DNA of 64,000 bases from Arsenicicoccus bolidensis DSM 15745 (GCF_000426385.1 NZ_AUFG01000001.1:124001-188000); one strand, 5' to 3'. Shown: positions 14,322 through 24,184, counted from the stretch's first letter. Numbers and translations are program-made. Notes: generated by a model from the letters alone, not told the origin.

Positions 14322-16529
14322 GTGCCAGACGCCACGACCACAGCAAGCCCAGCCAGCCCAGCCAGCCCAGCCAGCCCAGCGAGCCGAGCAGGCCGAGCCA
14401 GCGCAGCCAGCGCAGCCAGCGCAGCCAGCACGGTCGGCACGAGCAGCGACACCTACTCCGCCCGCCACCTCCAGGTCCTGGAGGGCCTCGAGGCCGTCCG
14501 CAAGCGGCCGGGCATGTACATCGGGTCGACGGACAGCCGCGGCCTGACGCACTGCCTGTGGGAGATCATCGACAACGCCGTGGACGAGGCGTTGGGCGGC
14601 CACTGCGACCACATCGAGGTCGTCCTCGGGCGCGACGGCTCGGTCGTGGTGCGCGACAACGGACGCGGCATGCCCGTCGACAAGGAGCCCCGCACCGGCC
14701 TGTCCGGCGTCGAGGTGATCTTCACCAAGCTGCACGCGGGCGGCAAGTTCGGTGGCGGGTCGTATGCCGCCTCGGGCGGTTTGCACGGCGTGGGCGCCAG
14801 CGTGGTCAACGCCCTGTCCAGTCGGCTGGACGTGCAGGTGGACCGCGGCGGCAAGACCTACCAGATGAGCTTCCGGCGGGGCGAGCCCGGCACCTTCGAC
14901 GACGCTGGTGCGCCGGGTCCGGACAACACCTTCACGCCGTTCGAGCAGACCTCGGAGCTGCAGGTCGTCGGCAAGGCCAAGCGGGGCGTGACGGGCAGCC
15001 GGGTCCGCTACTGGGCGGACCACCAGATCTTCCTCAAGAACGCCGGCCTGGACCGCGCCGACCTCGTCTCGCGGGCTCGGCAGACGGCCTTCCTCGTCCC
15101 AGGGCTCGCCATCGCGGTGCGCGACGAGCGCGACCTCGACGGCGAGGGTGTCTACGAGGAGACCTTCCAGAACGAGGGCGGCATCAGCGAGTTCGCGGAG
15201 TTCCTCGCCTCGGACCCGGCGCTGACCGACGTCTGGCGGCTGCAGGGCAGCGGCGAGTTCACCGAGACGGTGCCGCAGCTCGACGCCCGCGGCCACATGG
15301 TCAGCACGGAGATGACCCGCGAGTGCACCGTCGACGTGGCGGTGCGCTGGGGGACCGGCTACGAGACGCGCGCCGAGTCCTTCGTCAACATCATCCACAC
15401 GCACAAGGGCGGCACCCACGTCAGCGGCTTCGAGCAGGCCCTGATGAAGGTGTTCCGCAAGCAGCTCGAGGTCAACGCCCGGCGGCTCAAGGTCGGCACC
15501 GACAAGGTCGACAAGGACGACATCCTCGCCGGCCTCACGGCCGTCGTGACGGTGCGCCTCGCCGAGCCGCAGTTCGAGGGGCAGACCAAGGAGGTCCTGG
15601 GGACCAGCGCGGTGCGCGCCATCGTCGCCCGGGTCGTCGAGCGCGAGCTGACCGCCCTGCTGACCTCGTCCAAGCGGGGGGAGAAGGCCCAGGCCAGCCT
15701 TCTGCTGGAGAAGGTCGTCTCCGAGATGAAGTCCCGCATCTCGGCCCGTCAGCACAAGGAGACGCAGCGCCGCAAGAACGCCCTCGAGACCAGCACCCTG
15801 CCGAGCAAGCTGGCGGACTGCCGCAGCAGCGACGTGGAGCGCTCGGAGCTGTTCATCGTCGAGGGTGACAGCGCCCTGGGCACGGCCAAGCTCGCGCGCG
15901 ACTCCGACCACCAGGCCCTGCTCCCGATCCGCGGCAAGATCCTCAACGTCCAGAAGGCCTCGGTCGGCGACATGCTCAAGAACGCCGAGTGCGCGGCCAT
16001 CATCCAGGTCATCGGCGCCGGCAGCGGCCGCAGCTTCGACCTCGACGCGGCGCGCTACGGCAAGGTCATCGTGATGACCGACGCCGACGTCGACGGCGCC
16101 CACATCCGGACGCTGCTGCTGACGCTCTTCTTCCGCTACATGCGTCCGCTGGTCGAGGCAGGCCGGGTGTATGCCGCGGTCCCGCCGCTGCACCGCATCG
16201 AGGTCGTCGGGGCGGGCTCGCGCAAGAACGAGCTGATCTACACCTACAACGAGCAGCAGATGCGCACCACGGTGCGTCAGCTCGAGCGCAAGGGACGCCG
16301 GATCAAGCAGCCGATGCAGCGCTACAAGGGCCTCGGCGAGATGGACGCCGACCAGCTGGCCGAGACCACGATGGACCCACGCCAGCGCACCCTGCGCCGC
16401 GTGACCCTCGCGGACGCCGAGGCGGCCGAGCGCGTCTTCGAGCTCCTCATGGGCAACGAGGTCGCGCCGCGCAAGGACTTCATCGTGGACTCCGCGCACT
16501 CCCTCGACGCCGAGCGCATCGACGCCTGA
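14322..16529 (+). CDS. parE: DNA topoisomerase IV subunit B (GyrB/ParE family)
   Basis: 735-residue ATPase subunit. After a low-complexity Ala/Ser/Pro leader (about 40 residues) come the GHKL ATPase domain (EAVRKRPGMYIGST, EIIDNAVDEAL, DNGRGMPV, GGLHGVGASVVNAL), the transducer domain (HKGGTHVSGFEQAL), and the TOPRIM domain with EGDSALGTAKLARD, PIRGKILNV and DADVDGAHI, closing with QRYKGLGEMDADQL. It pairs with ParC encoded at 21399-24041 to decatenate chromosomes. The EGDSALG variant (EGDSAGG in gyrase) and separation from a gyrB-gyrA pair favour ParE. The leader repeats are probably unstructured. Confidence 0.9.
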   Translation: MPDATTTASPASPASPASPASRAGRASAASAASAASTVGTSSDTYSARHLQVLEGLEAVRKRPGMYIGSTDSRGLTHCLWEIIDNAVDEALGGHCDHIEVVLGRDGSVVVRDNGRGMPVDKEPRTGLSGVEVIFTKLHAGGKFGGGSYAASGGLHGVGASVVNALSSRLDVQVDRGGKTYQMSFRRGEPGTFDDAGAPGPDNTFTPFEQTSELQVVGKAKRGVTGSRVRYWADHQIFLKNAGLDRADLVSRARQTAFLVPGLAIAVRDERDLDGEGVYEETFQNEGGISEFAEFLASDPALTDVWRLQGSGEFTETVPQLDARGHMVSTEMTRECTVDVAVRWGTGYETRAESFVNIIHTHKGGTHVSGFEQALMKVFRKQLEVNARRLKVGTDKVDKDDILAGLTAVVTVRLAEPQFEGQTKEVLGTSAVRAIVARVVERELTALLTSSKRGEKAQASLLLEKVVSEMKSRISARQHKETQRRKNALETSTLPSKLADCRSSDVERSELFIVEGDSALGTAKLARDSDHQALLPIRGKILNVQKASVGDMLKNAECAAIIQVIGAGSGRSFDLDAARYGKVIVMTDADVDGAHIRTLLLTLFFRYMRPLVEAGRVYAAVPPLHRIEVVGAGSRKNELIYTYNEQQMRTTVRQLERKGRRIKQPMQRYKGLGEMDADQLAETTMDPRQRTLRRVTLADAEAAERVFELLMGNEVAPRKDFIVDSAHSLDAERIDA
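14346..14433. repeat. 9-bp tandem repeats in the parE 5' coding region
   Basis: Four near-perfect AGCCCAGCC units (14346-14381) followed by a related CAGCGCAGC series to about 14433. They encode Ala-Ser-Pro then Ala-Ala-Ser triplets in the N-terminal leader of ParE. Unit length is a multiple of 3, so slippage would not break the frame. Confidence 0.75.
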
Positions 16530-16574
16530 GCCGTCATACGGTCACGATCTGGGCATCCGGGGCGATCCTGGCTG

Positions 16575-16592
16575 GACGAAACCTGTTTCGTC
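16575..16592. promoter_or_regulatory. dyad upstream of the amino-acid permease
   Basis: GACGAAAC-CT-GTTTCGTC: 8-bp arms around a 2-nt centre, ending 16 bp before the permease ATG at 16609. AT-richer than its surroundings and symmetric, so it looks more like an operator than a terminator. No regulator identified. Confidence 0.4.
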
Positions 16593-16608
16593 AGTGATCG
16601 TGTCCGCC

Positions 16609-18081
16609 ATGAGTGACAACGACACGTCGCCGATGACCGGCACGGCCGAACCCAGCGCCGGCGAGGGCAAGCCCGAGCTGAACCGCGCGATCGGACCCGG
16701 TCTGCTGCTGCTCTTCATCGTGGGCGACATCCTCGGCACCGGCGTCTACGCGCTGACCGGCAAGGTGGCCAAGGAGGTCGGCGGGGCGGTCTGGCTTCCA
16801 TTCCTGTGCGCCTTCATCGTCGCGATGCTGACCGCCTTCAGCTATCTCGAGCTCGTTACGAAGTACCCCCGCGCCGGTGGAGCCGCGGTCTACGCCCACA
16901 AGGCCTTCGGGGTGCACTTCCTGACCTTCCTGGTCTGCTTCACCGTCATGTGCTCGGGTCTCACCTCGGCCTCCAGCGCAGCCCAGGCCTTCGCCGGCAA
17001 CCTCAACAAGGCGGCCCACTTCGGCTGGGAGTCCGGGGGCACCATGCTCCTGCTCGCCGCCCTCGGCTTCATGGCCCTCGTCGCGATCATCAACCTGCGG
17101 GGCGTGGGGGAGAGCGTCAAGGTCAACGTCGTCCTGACCATCGTCGAGCTGTCGGGCCTGCTCATCATCATCGCCATCGGCGTGTGGGCGATCATGCAGG
17201 GCAAGGGCGACGCCGCGACCCTCACCCAGTTCAACGTCAAGGAGGGCTCGAACCTCTTCACGGCGGTCGCCTCCGCCACGGCCCTCGCGTTCTTCGCCAT
17301 GGTGGGCTTCGAGGACTCGGTCAACATGGCCGAGGAGACCAAGGACCCCGTCAAGACTTTCCCCAAGATGATGCTCATCGGCCTGTCGATCACGGGCGTG
17401 ATCTACGTGCTGGTGGCCATCGCCTCGGTCACGCTGGTCAAGCCCGCCGAGCTCGGCGAGGGCGAGACCCCGCTCCTCAAGGTCGTCCAGGCGGGAGCGC
17501 CGGCCTTCCCGATCGCGATCTTCGCCGTCATCACGATGTTCGCCGTCGCCAACTCCGCGCTGATCAACATGCTGATGGCCTCGCGCCTCCTCTACGGCAT
17601 GGCGCACGAGGGCGTGCTGCCCGTCACCCTCGGGCGGATCCTGCCCAAGCGGCGCACGCCGTGGGTGGCCATCCTGTTCACCACGGTGCTGGCCTTCGGC
17701 CTGGTCTGGTTCGCCGACCTCAAGGCGCTCGGCGGCACGACGTCCTTCCTGCTGCTGATCGTGTTCACCATCACCAACATCGCCGTGCTCGTGCTGCGGC
17801 GCGACAAGGTCGAGCACCGGCACTTCAAGGCGCCGACGGTCATCCCCGTCATCGGCGCGGTCCTGTGCGGCTTCCTCGCCTCCCCGCTGTCCAAGCGCGA
17901 CCCCAAGGATTACCAGGTCGCGGCGGTGCTGCTGGTCGTCGGTGTCGTGCTCTGGCTGCTGCACTGGCTGTCGACGCGGTTCATCGGCACCGGTCGCACC
18001 AACAAGCCCGAGCACATCGAGGAGCTCGGCATCCATCACGACGAGCTCAACCGCCAGCGCGAGGGCCGTCCCTGGACCTGA
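16609..18081 (+). CDS. APC superfamily amino-acid permease
   Basis: 490-residue integral membrane transporter with about 12 hydrophobic segments. First helix IGPGLLLLFIVGDILGTGVYALTG carries the APC unwound-helix pattern; TM6 region (FFAMVGFEDSVNMAEETKDP) is the usual consensus. Substrate probably a neutral or cationic amino acid, but cannot be specified. GTG at 16594 is an alternative start. A dyad at 16575-16592 upstream may be an operator, and a long hairpin follows the gene. Confidence 0.9.
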   Translation: MSDNDTSPMTGTAEPSAGEGKPELNRAIGPGLLLLFIVGDILGTGVYALTGKVAKEVGGAVWLPFLCAFIVAMLTAFSYLELVTKYPRAGGAAVYAHKAFGVHFLTFLVCFTVMCSGLTSASSAAQAFAGNLNKAAHFGWESGGTMLLLAALGFMALVAIINLRGVGESVKVNVVLTIVELSGLLIIIAIGVWAIMQGKGDAATLTQFNVKEGSNLFTAVASATALAFFAMVGFEDSVNMAEETKDPVKTFPKMMLIGLSITGVIYVLVAIASVTLVKPAELGEGETPLLKVVQAGAPAFPIAIFAVITMFAVANSALINMLMASRLLYGMAHEGVLPVTLGRILPKRRTPWVAILFTTVLAFGLVWFADLKALGGTTSFLLLIVFTITNIAVLVLRRDKVEHRHFKAPTVIPVIGAVLCGFLASPLSKRDPKDYQVAAVLLVVGVVLWLLHWLSTRFIGTGRTNKPEHIEELGIHHDELNRQREGRPWT

Positions 18082-18110
18082 TCGCCTCGTCCACCACGAC
18101 GAAGCGACCA

Positions 18111-18146
18111 CGCCCGCCCGACCGAGACATGTCTCGCGGGCGGGCG
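18111..18146 (+). terminator. terminator-like hairpin after the permease
   Basis: 10-bp GC-rich stem (CGCCCGCCCG / CGGGCGGGCG), an AC bulge, then the inner palindrome CGAGACATGTCTCG. It ends 10 bp before the -10 hexamer of trpB2, separating the two transcripts. Confidence 0.65.
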
Positions 18147-18156
18147 CGGTCGTCGC

Positions 18157-18162
18157 TAGATT
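18157..18162 (+). promoter_or_regulatory. -10 hexamer (TAGATT) of trpB2
   Basis: TAGATT ends 6 nt before the ATG at 18169, a leaderless arrangement. Confidence 0.5.
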
Positions 18163-18168
18163 GCGGTC

Positions 18169-19551
18169 ATGGACGCACCGCAGCACCGGATCACCCTCGC
18201 CGAGTCCGAGATGCCGACGAGGTGGTACAACATCGTCGCCGACCTCCCGGAGCCGCTGCCACCGATGCTGCACCCCGGCACCCACGAACCGGTCGGCCCC
18301 GAGGACCTCGCGCCGCTCTTCCCGCCGGCCCTGATCGAGCAGGAGCTCGGCACCGAGCGCTACTACGACATCCCGGAGGAGGTCCAGGAGGTCTATCGCC
18401 TGTGGCGGCCGAGCCCGCTGATCCGGGCGACCCGTCTCGAGCGCGAGCTCGGCACCCCTGCCCGGCTCTACGTCAAGTACGAAGGCGTCTCGCCCGCCGG
18501 CTCCCACAAGCCCAACTCCGCCGTGCCTCAGGCCTACTACAACCACCAGGCAGGCATCACCCGGCTCACCACCGAGACCGGCGCGGGCCAGTGGGGCGCC
18601 AGCCTGGCGTTCGCCTGCGCGCAGTACGCCATGGAGTGCGAGGTCTGGCAGGTCGCGGGCAGCTTCGACTCCAAGCCCTACCGGCGGCTGATGATGGAGA
18701 CCTTCGGGGCGCAGGTCCACCGCAGCCCGAGCGACCTGACCGAGGCGGGGCGCGTCATACAGGCCTCGCACCCGGGCACGACCGGATCGTTGGGCATCGC
18801 GATCTCCGAGGCCGTGGAGGCCGCGGTCCAGAGCCCCACGACCAGCTATGCCCTGGGGTCCGTGCTCAACCACGTGCTGCTGCACCAGACGATCATCGGC
18901 GAGGAGACCCTCCTGCAGCTGGCCAAGGTCGGGGAGACCCCCGACCTGCTGATCGGCTGCACCGGGGGCGGGTCCAACTTCGCCGGTCTGGCCTTCCCCT
19001 TCCTGCGGGAGACCTGGGCCGGCCGTATGACGCCCGCGCTGCGGGCCGTGGAGCCCGCGGCGTGCCCGAGCCTCACGCGCGGGACCTACGCCTACGACTT
19101 CGGCGACGTCGCGGGGATGACGCCGCTGATGAAGATGCACACGCTCGGGTCCGGCTTCATGCCGAGCGCGATCCACGCGGGCGGGCTCCGCTACCACGGG
19201 ATGGCGCCGCTGGTCAGCCACCTCTACCACCACGGGCACCTCGAGGCGGTGGCCAAGGAGCAGGCCGAGTGCTTCGACGCCGGCGCGTTGTTCGCGCGCT
19301 GCGAGGGGATCATCCCGGCGCCGGAGTCGACCCACGCGATCGCGGAGCTCGTCGCCGAGGGGCGTCGCTGTGCGGAGTCGGGCGAGGAGAAGGTCGTGGT
19401 CGTGGGGCTCTCGGGCCACGGGCACCTGGAGCTGCCGGCCTACGGCGACCACACGGCGGGACGCCTGCGCTCGTCGGCGGCCGACGACCCCGACCTCGAC
19501 GCCCACCTGCGGGGGTCGATGGCCGCCCTGCCCGAGGTACGCGCGTCGTGA
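18169..19551 (+). CDS. trpB2: TrpB2-type tryptophan synthase beta-like PLP enzyme
   Basis: 460-residue fold-type II PLP enzyme. The PLP lysine lies in [34 protein letters not shown] and the phosphate-binding [10 protein letters not shown] are also present. The long N-terminal extension and [16 protein letters not shown] mark the TrpB2 subgroup, which acts without a tight TrpA partner; no trpA lies nearby. Likely converts indole plus serine to tryptophan. ATG supported by a -10 hexamer 6 nt upstream. Confidence 0.92.
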   Translation: MDAPQHRITLAESEMPTRWYNIVADLPEPLPPMLHPGTHEPVGPEDLAPLFPPALIEQELGTERYYDIPEEVQEVYRLWRPSPLIRATRLERELGTPARLYVKYEGVSPAGSHKPNSAVPQAYYNHQAGITRLTTETGAGQWGASLAFACAQYAMECEVWQVAGSFDSKPYRRLMMETFGAQVHRSPSDLTEAGRVIQASHPGTTGSLGIAISEAVEAAVQSPTTSYALGSVLNHVLLHQTIIGEETLLQLAKVGETPDLLIGCTGGGSNFAGLAFPFLRETWAGRMTPALRAVEPAACPSLTRGTYAYDFGDVAGMTPLMKMHTLGSGFMPSAIHAGGLRYHGMAPLVSHLYHHGHLEAVAKEQAECFDAGALFARCEGIIPAPESTHAIAELVAEGRRCAESGEEKVVVVGLSGHGHLELPAYGDHTAGRLRSSAADDPDLDAHLRGSMAALPEVRAS

Positions 19552-19579
19552 CGGCGGCCGACGACCGTGCCCTCCGTCA

Positions 19580-19585
19580 TAGGGT
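19580..19585 (+). promoter_or_regulatory. -10 hexamer (TAGGGT) of the sucrase/ferredoxin-like gene
   Basis: TAGGGT ends 6 nt before GTG 19592. Confidence 0.45.
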
Positions 19586-19591
19586 GGGCGG

Positions 19592-20566
19592 GTGACCTCA
19601 GAGCGCCCTGACCCGACCTCCAAACTGCCGGAGACGGCCTGCTCGCTGTCCTGGGAGGGGGCCGGGAGCCCGGTGGGCGGGACCGCCGCGATGGCGGACT
19701 TCTGGATCGCCCTCGAGCAGCCCGGCCCGTGGGGCAGGGACGCGTTCACCGAGTCCTGGCTCGACCCCGCCCTGGGGGACCGGCTGGAGGGTGCCTGTGC
19801 CCGGGCCGGTGGGCGCCTGGTGCTCATCCGCTCGGTGTCCGACCGCCGGTCCCAGGCCGACGGGGCACCGCGCGAGGTCTTCGTCGCCGGTGACCTGCAG
19901 GGCGCGTCCGGTGGCCCCTGGCTGCTGGCCGGGGCGATCGTCGACCCCGCCGAGCTGCTCGGCCTGGACCTCGGTGGCCTGGTCGACCAGGGACCGGACG
20001 CGGTGCTGCAGGCCCTGCCCGGGCTGCACCGCACCGACGCTGGGATCCTCCTGGTCTGCACCAACGGCAAGCGGGACGTGTGCTGCGCCGTGCGGGGCAG
20101 GCCGGTGGTGCTCGAGGGTGCGCGGCACCGCCCCGGCCAGGTGTGGGAGTGCACCCACACCGGCGGCCACCGGTTCGCCGCCACCGGCATCGCGCTGCCC
20201 AGCGGGCACACGATCGCCCGGCTGACCGGCGAGCTCGCCGTCCAGGTCGTCGACGCCGAGGCGCGGCGCGAGCTGTGCCTCGCCGCCCTCGACGCCGCGC
20301 ACGACCGAGGCCGCAGCCACCTCGAGCTGCCCGTCCAGGCCGCCGAGGCCTGGGTCCGGGCGCGCACCCAGGAGACGTCGCTGAGGGCCCTGACGAGCCG
20401 GATCGAGCGCGGCGACGAGTGGGACGCGCAGGTCAGGGTCGCGCACGAGGACGGTCGCGCGTGGCGGCTGCGGGTCCACAAGGAGCCCACGGGCGAGCGC
20501 CTCTACGACTCCTGCGGCAACGACCCCGCCCCGGCGCACCGGTTCTACGTCGACGAGCAGGTGTGA
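19592..20566 (+). CDS. sucrase/ferredoxin-like family protein
   Basis: 324-residue protein with a C-terminal thioredoxin-like [2Fe-2S] region: LVCTNGKRDVCCAVRGR supplies a cluster of cysteines and WECTHTGGHRFAATGIALPSG the CxHxGGHRFA motif of the sucrase/ferredoxin family. The N-terminal half contains another cysteine near ETACSLSWEG. The 'sucrase' name is historical; an iron-sulfur redox role is more likely. GTG start from a -10 hexamer 6 nt upstream. It is followed by two small membrane genes. Confidence 0.85.
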   Translation: MTSERPDPTSKLPETACSLSWEGAGSPVGGTAAMADFWIALEQPGPWGRDAFTESWLDPALGDRLEGACARAGGRLVLIRSVSDRRSQADGAPREVFVAGDLQGASGGPWLLAGAIVDPAELLGLDLGGLVDQGPDAVLQALPGLHRTDAGILLVCTNGKRDVCCAVRGRPVVLEGARHRPGQVWECTHTGGHRFAATGIALPSGHTIARLTGELAVQVVDAEARRELCLAALDAAHDRGRSHLELPVQAAEAWVRARTQETSLRALTSRIERGDEWDAQVRVAHEDGRAWRLRVHKEPTGERLYDSCGNDPAPAHRFYVDEQV

Positions 20567-20575
20567 CCAGCGCGC

Positions 20576-20581
20576 TAGGGT
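20576..20581 (+). promoter_or_regulatory. -10 hexamer (TAGGGT) of the DUF1345 pair
   Basis: TAGGGT ends 8 nt before ATG 20590. Confidence 0.4.
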
Positions 20582-20589
20582 CGTGAGCC

Positions 20590-20880
20590 ATGAGCGCGCC
20601 GTCCCGACCCGCCCGCCTGTCCTCGGACACCACCCGCAGCCTGATCGCGATGGGCGCGTTCGCACCCTTCGTGGTGGTCGGCCCGTTGGCGAGAGGCCGG
20701 CTGGGGATCGAGGTGGACGAGTTCGTGATCATGATGCCGCTGAGCGCCATGATCGCCTTCATCCTCGTCTACACCTGGCTCACCTGGCGGGCCTTCCACG
20801 GGCTGGGCGGCGCCGACCTGCGGCGGGAGGTCCTGGCCTCGGTGCACGCGGAGCGACGCGAGGGGTGGCGCGTCGACTGA
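20590..20880 (+). CDS. N-terminal half of a split DUF1345-like membrane protein
   Basis: 96-residue protein with two membrane segments (about 18-35 and 46-66) ending in RREVLASVHAERREGWRVD. It resembles the first part of a DUF1345 integral membrane protein, and the next gene supplies the rest. The stop TGA shares its last base with the ATG of the next frame (TGATG), so translation is coupled. Either a genuine two-gene form or the result of a frameshift in a once single gene. Confidence 0.6.
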   Translation: MSAPSRPARLSSDTTRSLIAMGAFAPFVVVGPLARGRLGIEVDEFVIMMPLSAMIAFILVYTWLTWRAFHGLGGADLRREVLASVHAERREGWRVD

Positions 20881-21302
20881 TGCGTCGGTCCTTCGGGGTG
20901 GGGTCCGCTCCGTCGTGGTCGATCCAGCTCTCGGTGTTCGCGCTCGGGGTGTGCCTCGTCCTCGCGACCAACCCGCACGCGCGCGCGATCCCCTGGGCCC
21001 TCGTGGGGTGCATCGTGGCGGTGGTCGTGTCCTGGTGCAACGTCGTGCTCTCCTACGCCCTGCACTACGCGCGGCTGGACCTCACGGAGGGCGGCCTGGA
21101 GTTCCCGGGCACCGAGGAGCGAGCCTTCAGCGACTACCTCTACCACTCGCTCAACGGGCAGGTGACCTTCGGGACGACCGACGTCTCGGTCACGACGAGG
21201 CAGATGCGCCGCGCCATGATGGTCCACGCGCTCATGGCCTTCGCGTTCAACACCGTGATCATCGCGATCCTGGTGTCGCTGCTCCTCGCCGGCCGCGCGT
21301 GA
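20880..21302 (+). CDS. C-terminal half of a split DUF1345-like membrane protein
   Basis: 140-residue protein with membrane segments at about 14-30, 37-58 and 110-135. The DUF1345 signature is clear: LHYARLDL, EGGLEFPG, FSDYLYHSLNGQVTFGTTDVSVT and RQMRRAMMVHALMAFAFNTVI, matching the usual DYxYFSFTxGMTFQVSDxxVTSRxxRRxxLxHALLSYxFNTVI pattern. Family members I know carry this region and an N-terminal half in one chain. Function unknown. Confidence 0.75.
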   Translation: MRRSFGVGSAPSWSIQLSVFALGVCLVLATNPHARAIPWALVGCIVAVVVSWCNVVLSYALHYARLDLTEGGLEFPGTEERAFSDYLYHSLNGQVTFGTTDVSVTTRQMRRAMMVHALMAFAFNTVIIAILVSLLLAGRA

Positions 21303-21337
21303 TCCATACGGCTGACCGCTGCGCGCGTCGCGGCGTT

Positions 21338-21370
21338 GCAAGGTCGCAGAGTCGCAAGGTCGCAAGGTCG
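21338..21370. repeat. short direct repeats (GTCGCAAG-type)
   Basis: Three or four imperfect 9-10 bp units related to TCGCAAGGTC between the DUF1345 gene and the convergent parC end. No stem-loop; nothing else seen in the 96-bp gap. Confidence 0.55.
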
Positions 21371-21398
21371 GATCGATGACCACCGGCGAGCCGGCGGG

Positions 21399-24041
21399 TC
21401 ACTCCGTGGAGGTCTGCACCACGTCGTCGAGGCTGTCGGGGTCGTAGTCGTCCCGGTCCACGACGACCCGCTCGCGGGTCGGCCCGGTGTTGGGCGGCAG
21501 GTCGAAGAGCCCCTCGCCACCCTCGGCCGTGCCGGCGGCGTCCGAGCTCGTCGGCGACGACGCGGCGGCGGCCCCGGCGCTCACGGGCGACTCGGTCGGC
21601 AGCGGCCCGCCGATCCCGGCGATGGGCCCCTTGGCCGAGAGCCCGGAGCCGTCCCGCTTGCCGGTCGCCTCGGGGAGCGGCACCGCCACGCCGTTGGGCC
21701 CGGAGGCCCGCGCGGGCAGGGCGCCGACCCAGGCGAGGACCAGCTGATCCTGGCCGTGCAGGAAGCGCTGGCAGCGGACCCCGCCGGTGGCGCGGCCCTT
21801 GGCGGGGTACTCGCCGAGAGGGGTGACCTTGATCGATGGGGTCTCCGTGCCCGGAAGGGCTCCGGCGGATCCCGCCCCGGTCACGACGACCGTCTCGGCG
21901 GACGGGTCGATGGCGCCGAACCATAGCGCGGACGCCTTGGGGGACAGGCGGATTCCCGCCATACCGCCTGCGGTGCGGCCCTGGGGCCGGACCACCGAGG
22001 CCGGGAAGTGCAGCAGCTGCGCGTCCGTCGTCACGAAGCACAGGTGCTCGTCCCCGGTGCGCAGCTCGACCGCGCCGACGACGCGGTCGCCCGGCTTGAG
22101 CGAGACGGCCTCCCACTCCTTGCGGTTGCCGGGGTAGTCCGTCGTCACCCGCTTGACCACGCCCTGGGCGGTGCCAAGGGCCAGGCCGCGGGACTCCGGG
22201 GCGAGCGACATGATCGTGAGGGGAACCTCGTCCTTGCCCAGCTCGACGTAGGCCGCGAGGGGCGCACCGCCCGACAGCGACGGGGCGCCGTTGGTCGGTG
22301 GCAGGGTCGGCAGCTCGAGGGCGGACAGTCGGACCACCCGACCGGTCGAGGTGACCAGGCCCACCTCGCCGCGCGCGGTCGTCGCCACGGCCGCCACCAC
22401 GGCGTCGTGCTTGGACCGACCGCCCTCGTTGGACAGGCCACCGGCGTCCGACGTCCGGGCCAGCAGCCCGGTGGACGACATCAGGACGTAGCAGGGGTCG
22501 TCGGCGACCTCGAGCGGCGTGGCCGAGGTCGCCGGGGTGCCGGCGGACTCGAGCAGGACCGTGCGGCGCGGCGTGCCGTGCTGCTTGGCGACGTCGGCCA
22601 GCTCGGTGGACACCAGCCGGAGCAGCAGCGCCTCGTCGCCGAGGAGCTCGCGCAGCTCGGCGATCTCGCGCAGGAGCTCGTCGCGCTCGTTCTCCAGCTC
22701 GATGCGGGAGAACTTGGTGAGGCGGCGCAGCTGCAGGTCGAGGATGTAGGTCGCCTGAGGCTCGGAGAGCTCGAAGACGTCCATGAGCCGCGCCCGCGCG
22801 ATGCCCGCGTCGTCGGAGGTGCGGATGACCTGGATGACCTCGTCGATGTCGAGGATCGCGATGAGCAGCCCCTCGACGAGGTGCAGGCGGTCCTCCTTCT
22901 TGCCGAGGCGGAACTGCGAGCGGCGACGCACCACGTCGGTGCGGAAGTCGACGTAGACCCGCAGCAGGTCCTTGAGCCCGAGGGTCTGGGGCTGCCCGTT
23001 GACGAGGGCGACGTTGTTGATGCCGAAGGAGTCCTCCATCGGCGTCAGCTTGTAGAGCTGCTCCAGGACCGCGTCGGGGTTGAAGCCGTTCTTGATCTCG
23101 ATGACCAGCCGCAGCCCGTGCTTGCGGTCGGTGAGGTCCTTGAAGTCGCTGATGCCCTGCAGCTTCTTGGACTGGACGAGGTCCTTGATCTTGTCGCGCA
23201 CCTTCTCCGGGCCGACGAGATAGGGCAGCTCGGTGACGACGATGCCCTTCTTGCGGGCGGTGACGCTCTCGACGCGGCAGGTGGCGCGCGTTTTGAAGCT
23301 GCCGCGTCCGGTCAGGTAGGCGTCGCGGATGCCCTCGAGGCCGATGATCCGGCCCCCGCAGGGCAGGTCCGGCCCCGGCACGAACTTCATCAGGTCGTCG
23401 AGCGAGCAGTCCGGGTGGGCGATGAGGTGGCGGGCCGCGCCGATGACCTCGACGAGGTTGTGGGGCGGCATCTGGGTCGCCATACCGACCGCGATGCCCG
23501 AGGCGCCGTTGACGAGGAGGTTGGGGAAGGCCGCGGGCAGCACCCCGGGCTGGGTGAGCTGCTCGTCGTAGTTGGGGACGAAGTCGACCGTGTCCTCGTC
23601 CAGGCTGCCCAGCATCGCCAGCGCGGACGGGGCCATGCGCGCCTCGGTGTAGCGGCTGGCCGCCGGACCGTCGTCGAGGGAGCCGAAGTTGCCGTGCCCG
23701 TCGACCAGGGGCAGCCGCATCGTGAACGGCTGGGCCTGGCGCACGAGGGCGTCGTAGATCGCGGTGTCCCCGTGGGGGTGGTACTTGCCCATGACCTCGC
23801 CGACGATGCGGGAGGACTTGACGTGGCCGCGGTCGGGACGCAGCCCCAGCTCGTGCATGCCGTAGAGGATGCGTCGCTGCACGGGCTTGAGGCCGTCGCG
23901 CGCGTCGGGCAGCGCCCGGCTGAAGATGACCGAGTAGGAGTACTCGAGGAACGCCTGCTGCATCTCGTCGGAGACGTCGATGTCGATGATGTTCTCGACG
24001 AAGTCGTCGTCCAGGGTCGGTGCGGTCGTGCGACGCGCCAT
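21399..24041 (-). CDS. parC: DNA topoisomerase IV subunit A (GyrA/ParC family)
   Basis: 880-residue DNA breakage-reunion subunit. Catalytic tyrosine lies in [10 protein letters not shown]; the quinolone-resistance region reads [13 protein letters not shown], with Thr at the position of E. coli GyrA Ser83. Winged-helix and tower domains are followed by a coiled coil ([25 protein letters not shown]) and a C-terminal beta-pinwheel. The last 110 residues are Ala/Ser/Gly-rich and acidic. ATG 24041 is chosen over two upstream starts because AAGGAGA sits 9 nt before it. ParE partner is encoded at 14322-16529. Confidence 0.92.
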   Translation of the reverse strand: MARRTTAPTLDDDFVENIIDIDVSDEMQQAFLEYSYSVIFSRALPDARDGLKPVQRRILYGMHELGLRPDRGHVKSSRIVGEVMGKYHPHGDTAIYDALVRQAQPFTMRLPLVDGHGNFGSLDDGPAASRYTEARMAPSALAMLGSLDEDTVDFVPNYDEQLTQPGVLPAAFPNLLVNGASGIAVGMATQMPPHNLVEVIGAARHLIAHPDCSLDDLMKFVPGPDLPCGGRIIGLEGIRDAYLTGRGSFKTRATCRVESVTARKKGIVVTELPYLVGPEKVRDKIKDLVQSKKLQGISDFKDLTDRKHGLRLVIEIKNGFNPDAVLEQLYKLTPMEDSFGINNVALVNGQPQTLGLKDLLRVYVDFRTDVVRRRSQFRLGKKEDRLHLVEGLLIAILDIDEVIQVIRTSDDAGIARARLMDVFELSEPQATYILDLQLRRLTKFSRIELENERDELLREIAELRELLGDEALLLRLVSTELADVAKQHGTPRRTVLLESAGTPATSATPLEVADDPCYVLMSSTGLLARTSDAGGLSNEGGRSKHDAVVAAVATTARGEVGLVTSTGRVVRLSALELPTLPPTNGAPSLSGGAPLAAYVELGKDEVPLTIMSLAPESRGLALGTAQGVVKRVTTDYPGNRKEWEAVSLKPGDRVVGAVELRTGDEHLCFVTTDAQLLHFPASVVRPQGRTAGGMAGIRLSPKASALWFGAIDPSAETVVVTGAGSAGALPGTETPSIKVTPLGEYPAKGRATGGVRCQRFLHGQDQLVLAWVGALPARASGPNGVAVPLPEATGKRDGSGLSAKGPIAGIGGPLPTESPVSAGAAAASSPTSSDAAGTAEGGEGLFDLPPNTGPTRERVVVDRDDYDPDSLDDVVQTSTE

Positions 24042-24172
24042 CAGGTGCATTCTCCTTCGCGAGCGGATCCGCCCCATCCTGCCCCGGGGGTCGGGTGACG
24101 GGCCGTATGGCGCGCCGGGCCCGCCGGATCGGGCGCCGAGGAAAGGTGGTTGTGCGGCCTCGGGCCGCGGCG

Positions 24173-24178
24173 CAGGAT
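24173..24178 (+). promoter_or_regulatory. -10 hexamer (CAGGAT) of the GNAT gene
   Basis: CAGGAT ends 6 nt before ATG 24185. Confidence 0.4.
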
Positions 24179-24184
24179 CGACGC

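Noticed and set aside
14346-14433. Repeat array considered as CRISPR
   Set aside because: Units are 9 bp, coding, without spacers or cas genes.
14322-16529. Assignment as gyrase B
   Set aside because: Not adjacent to gyrA, recF or dnaN; lies near a separate ParC gene, and the TOPRIM motif variant fits ParE better. A second GyrB elsewhere in the genome would settle it.
16591-20490. Very long minus-strand open frame antisense to the permease and trpB2
   Set aside because: It has no family resemblance and arises because high-GC genes rarely have stops in the opposite frame; the sense genes have clear motifs.
21338-21370. Direct repeats as an attachment site or IS remnant
   Set aside because: Too short, no flanking transposase or tRNA gene, no duplication beyond the gap.
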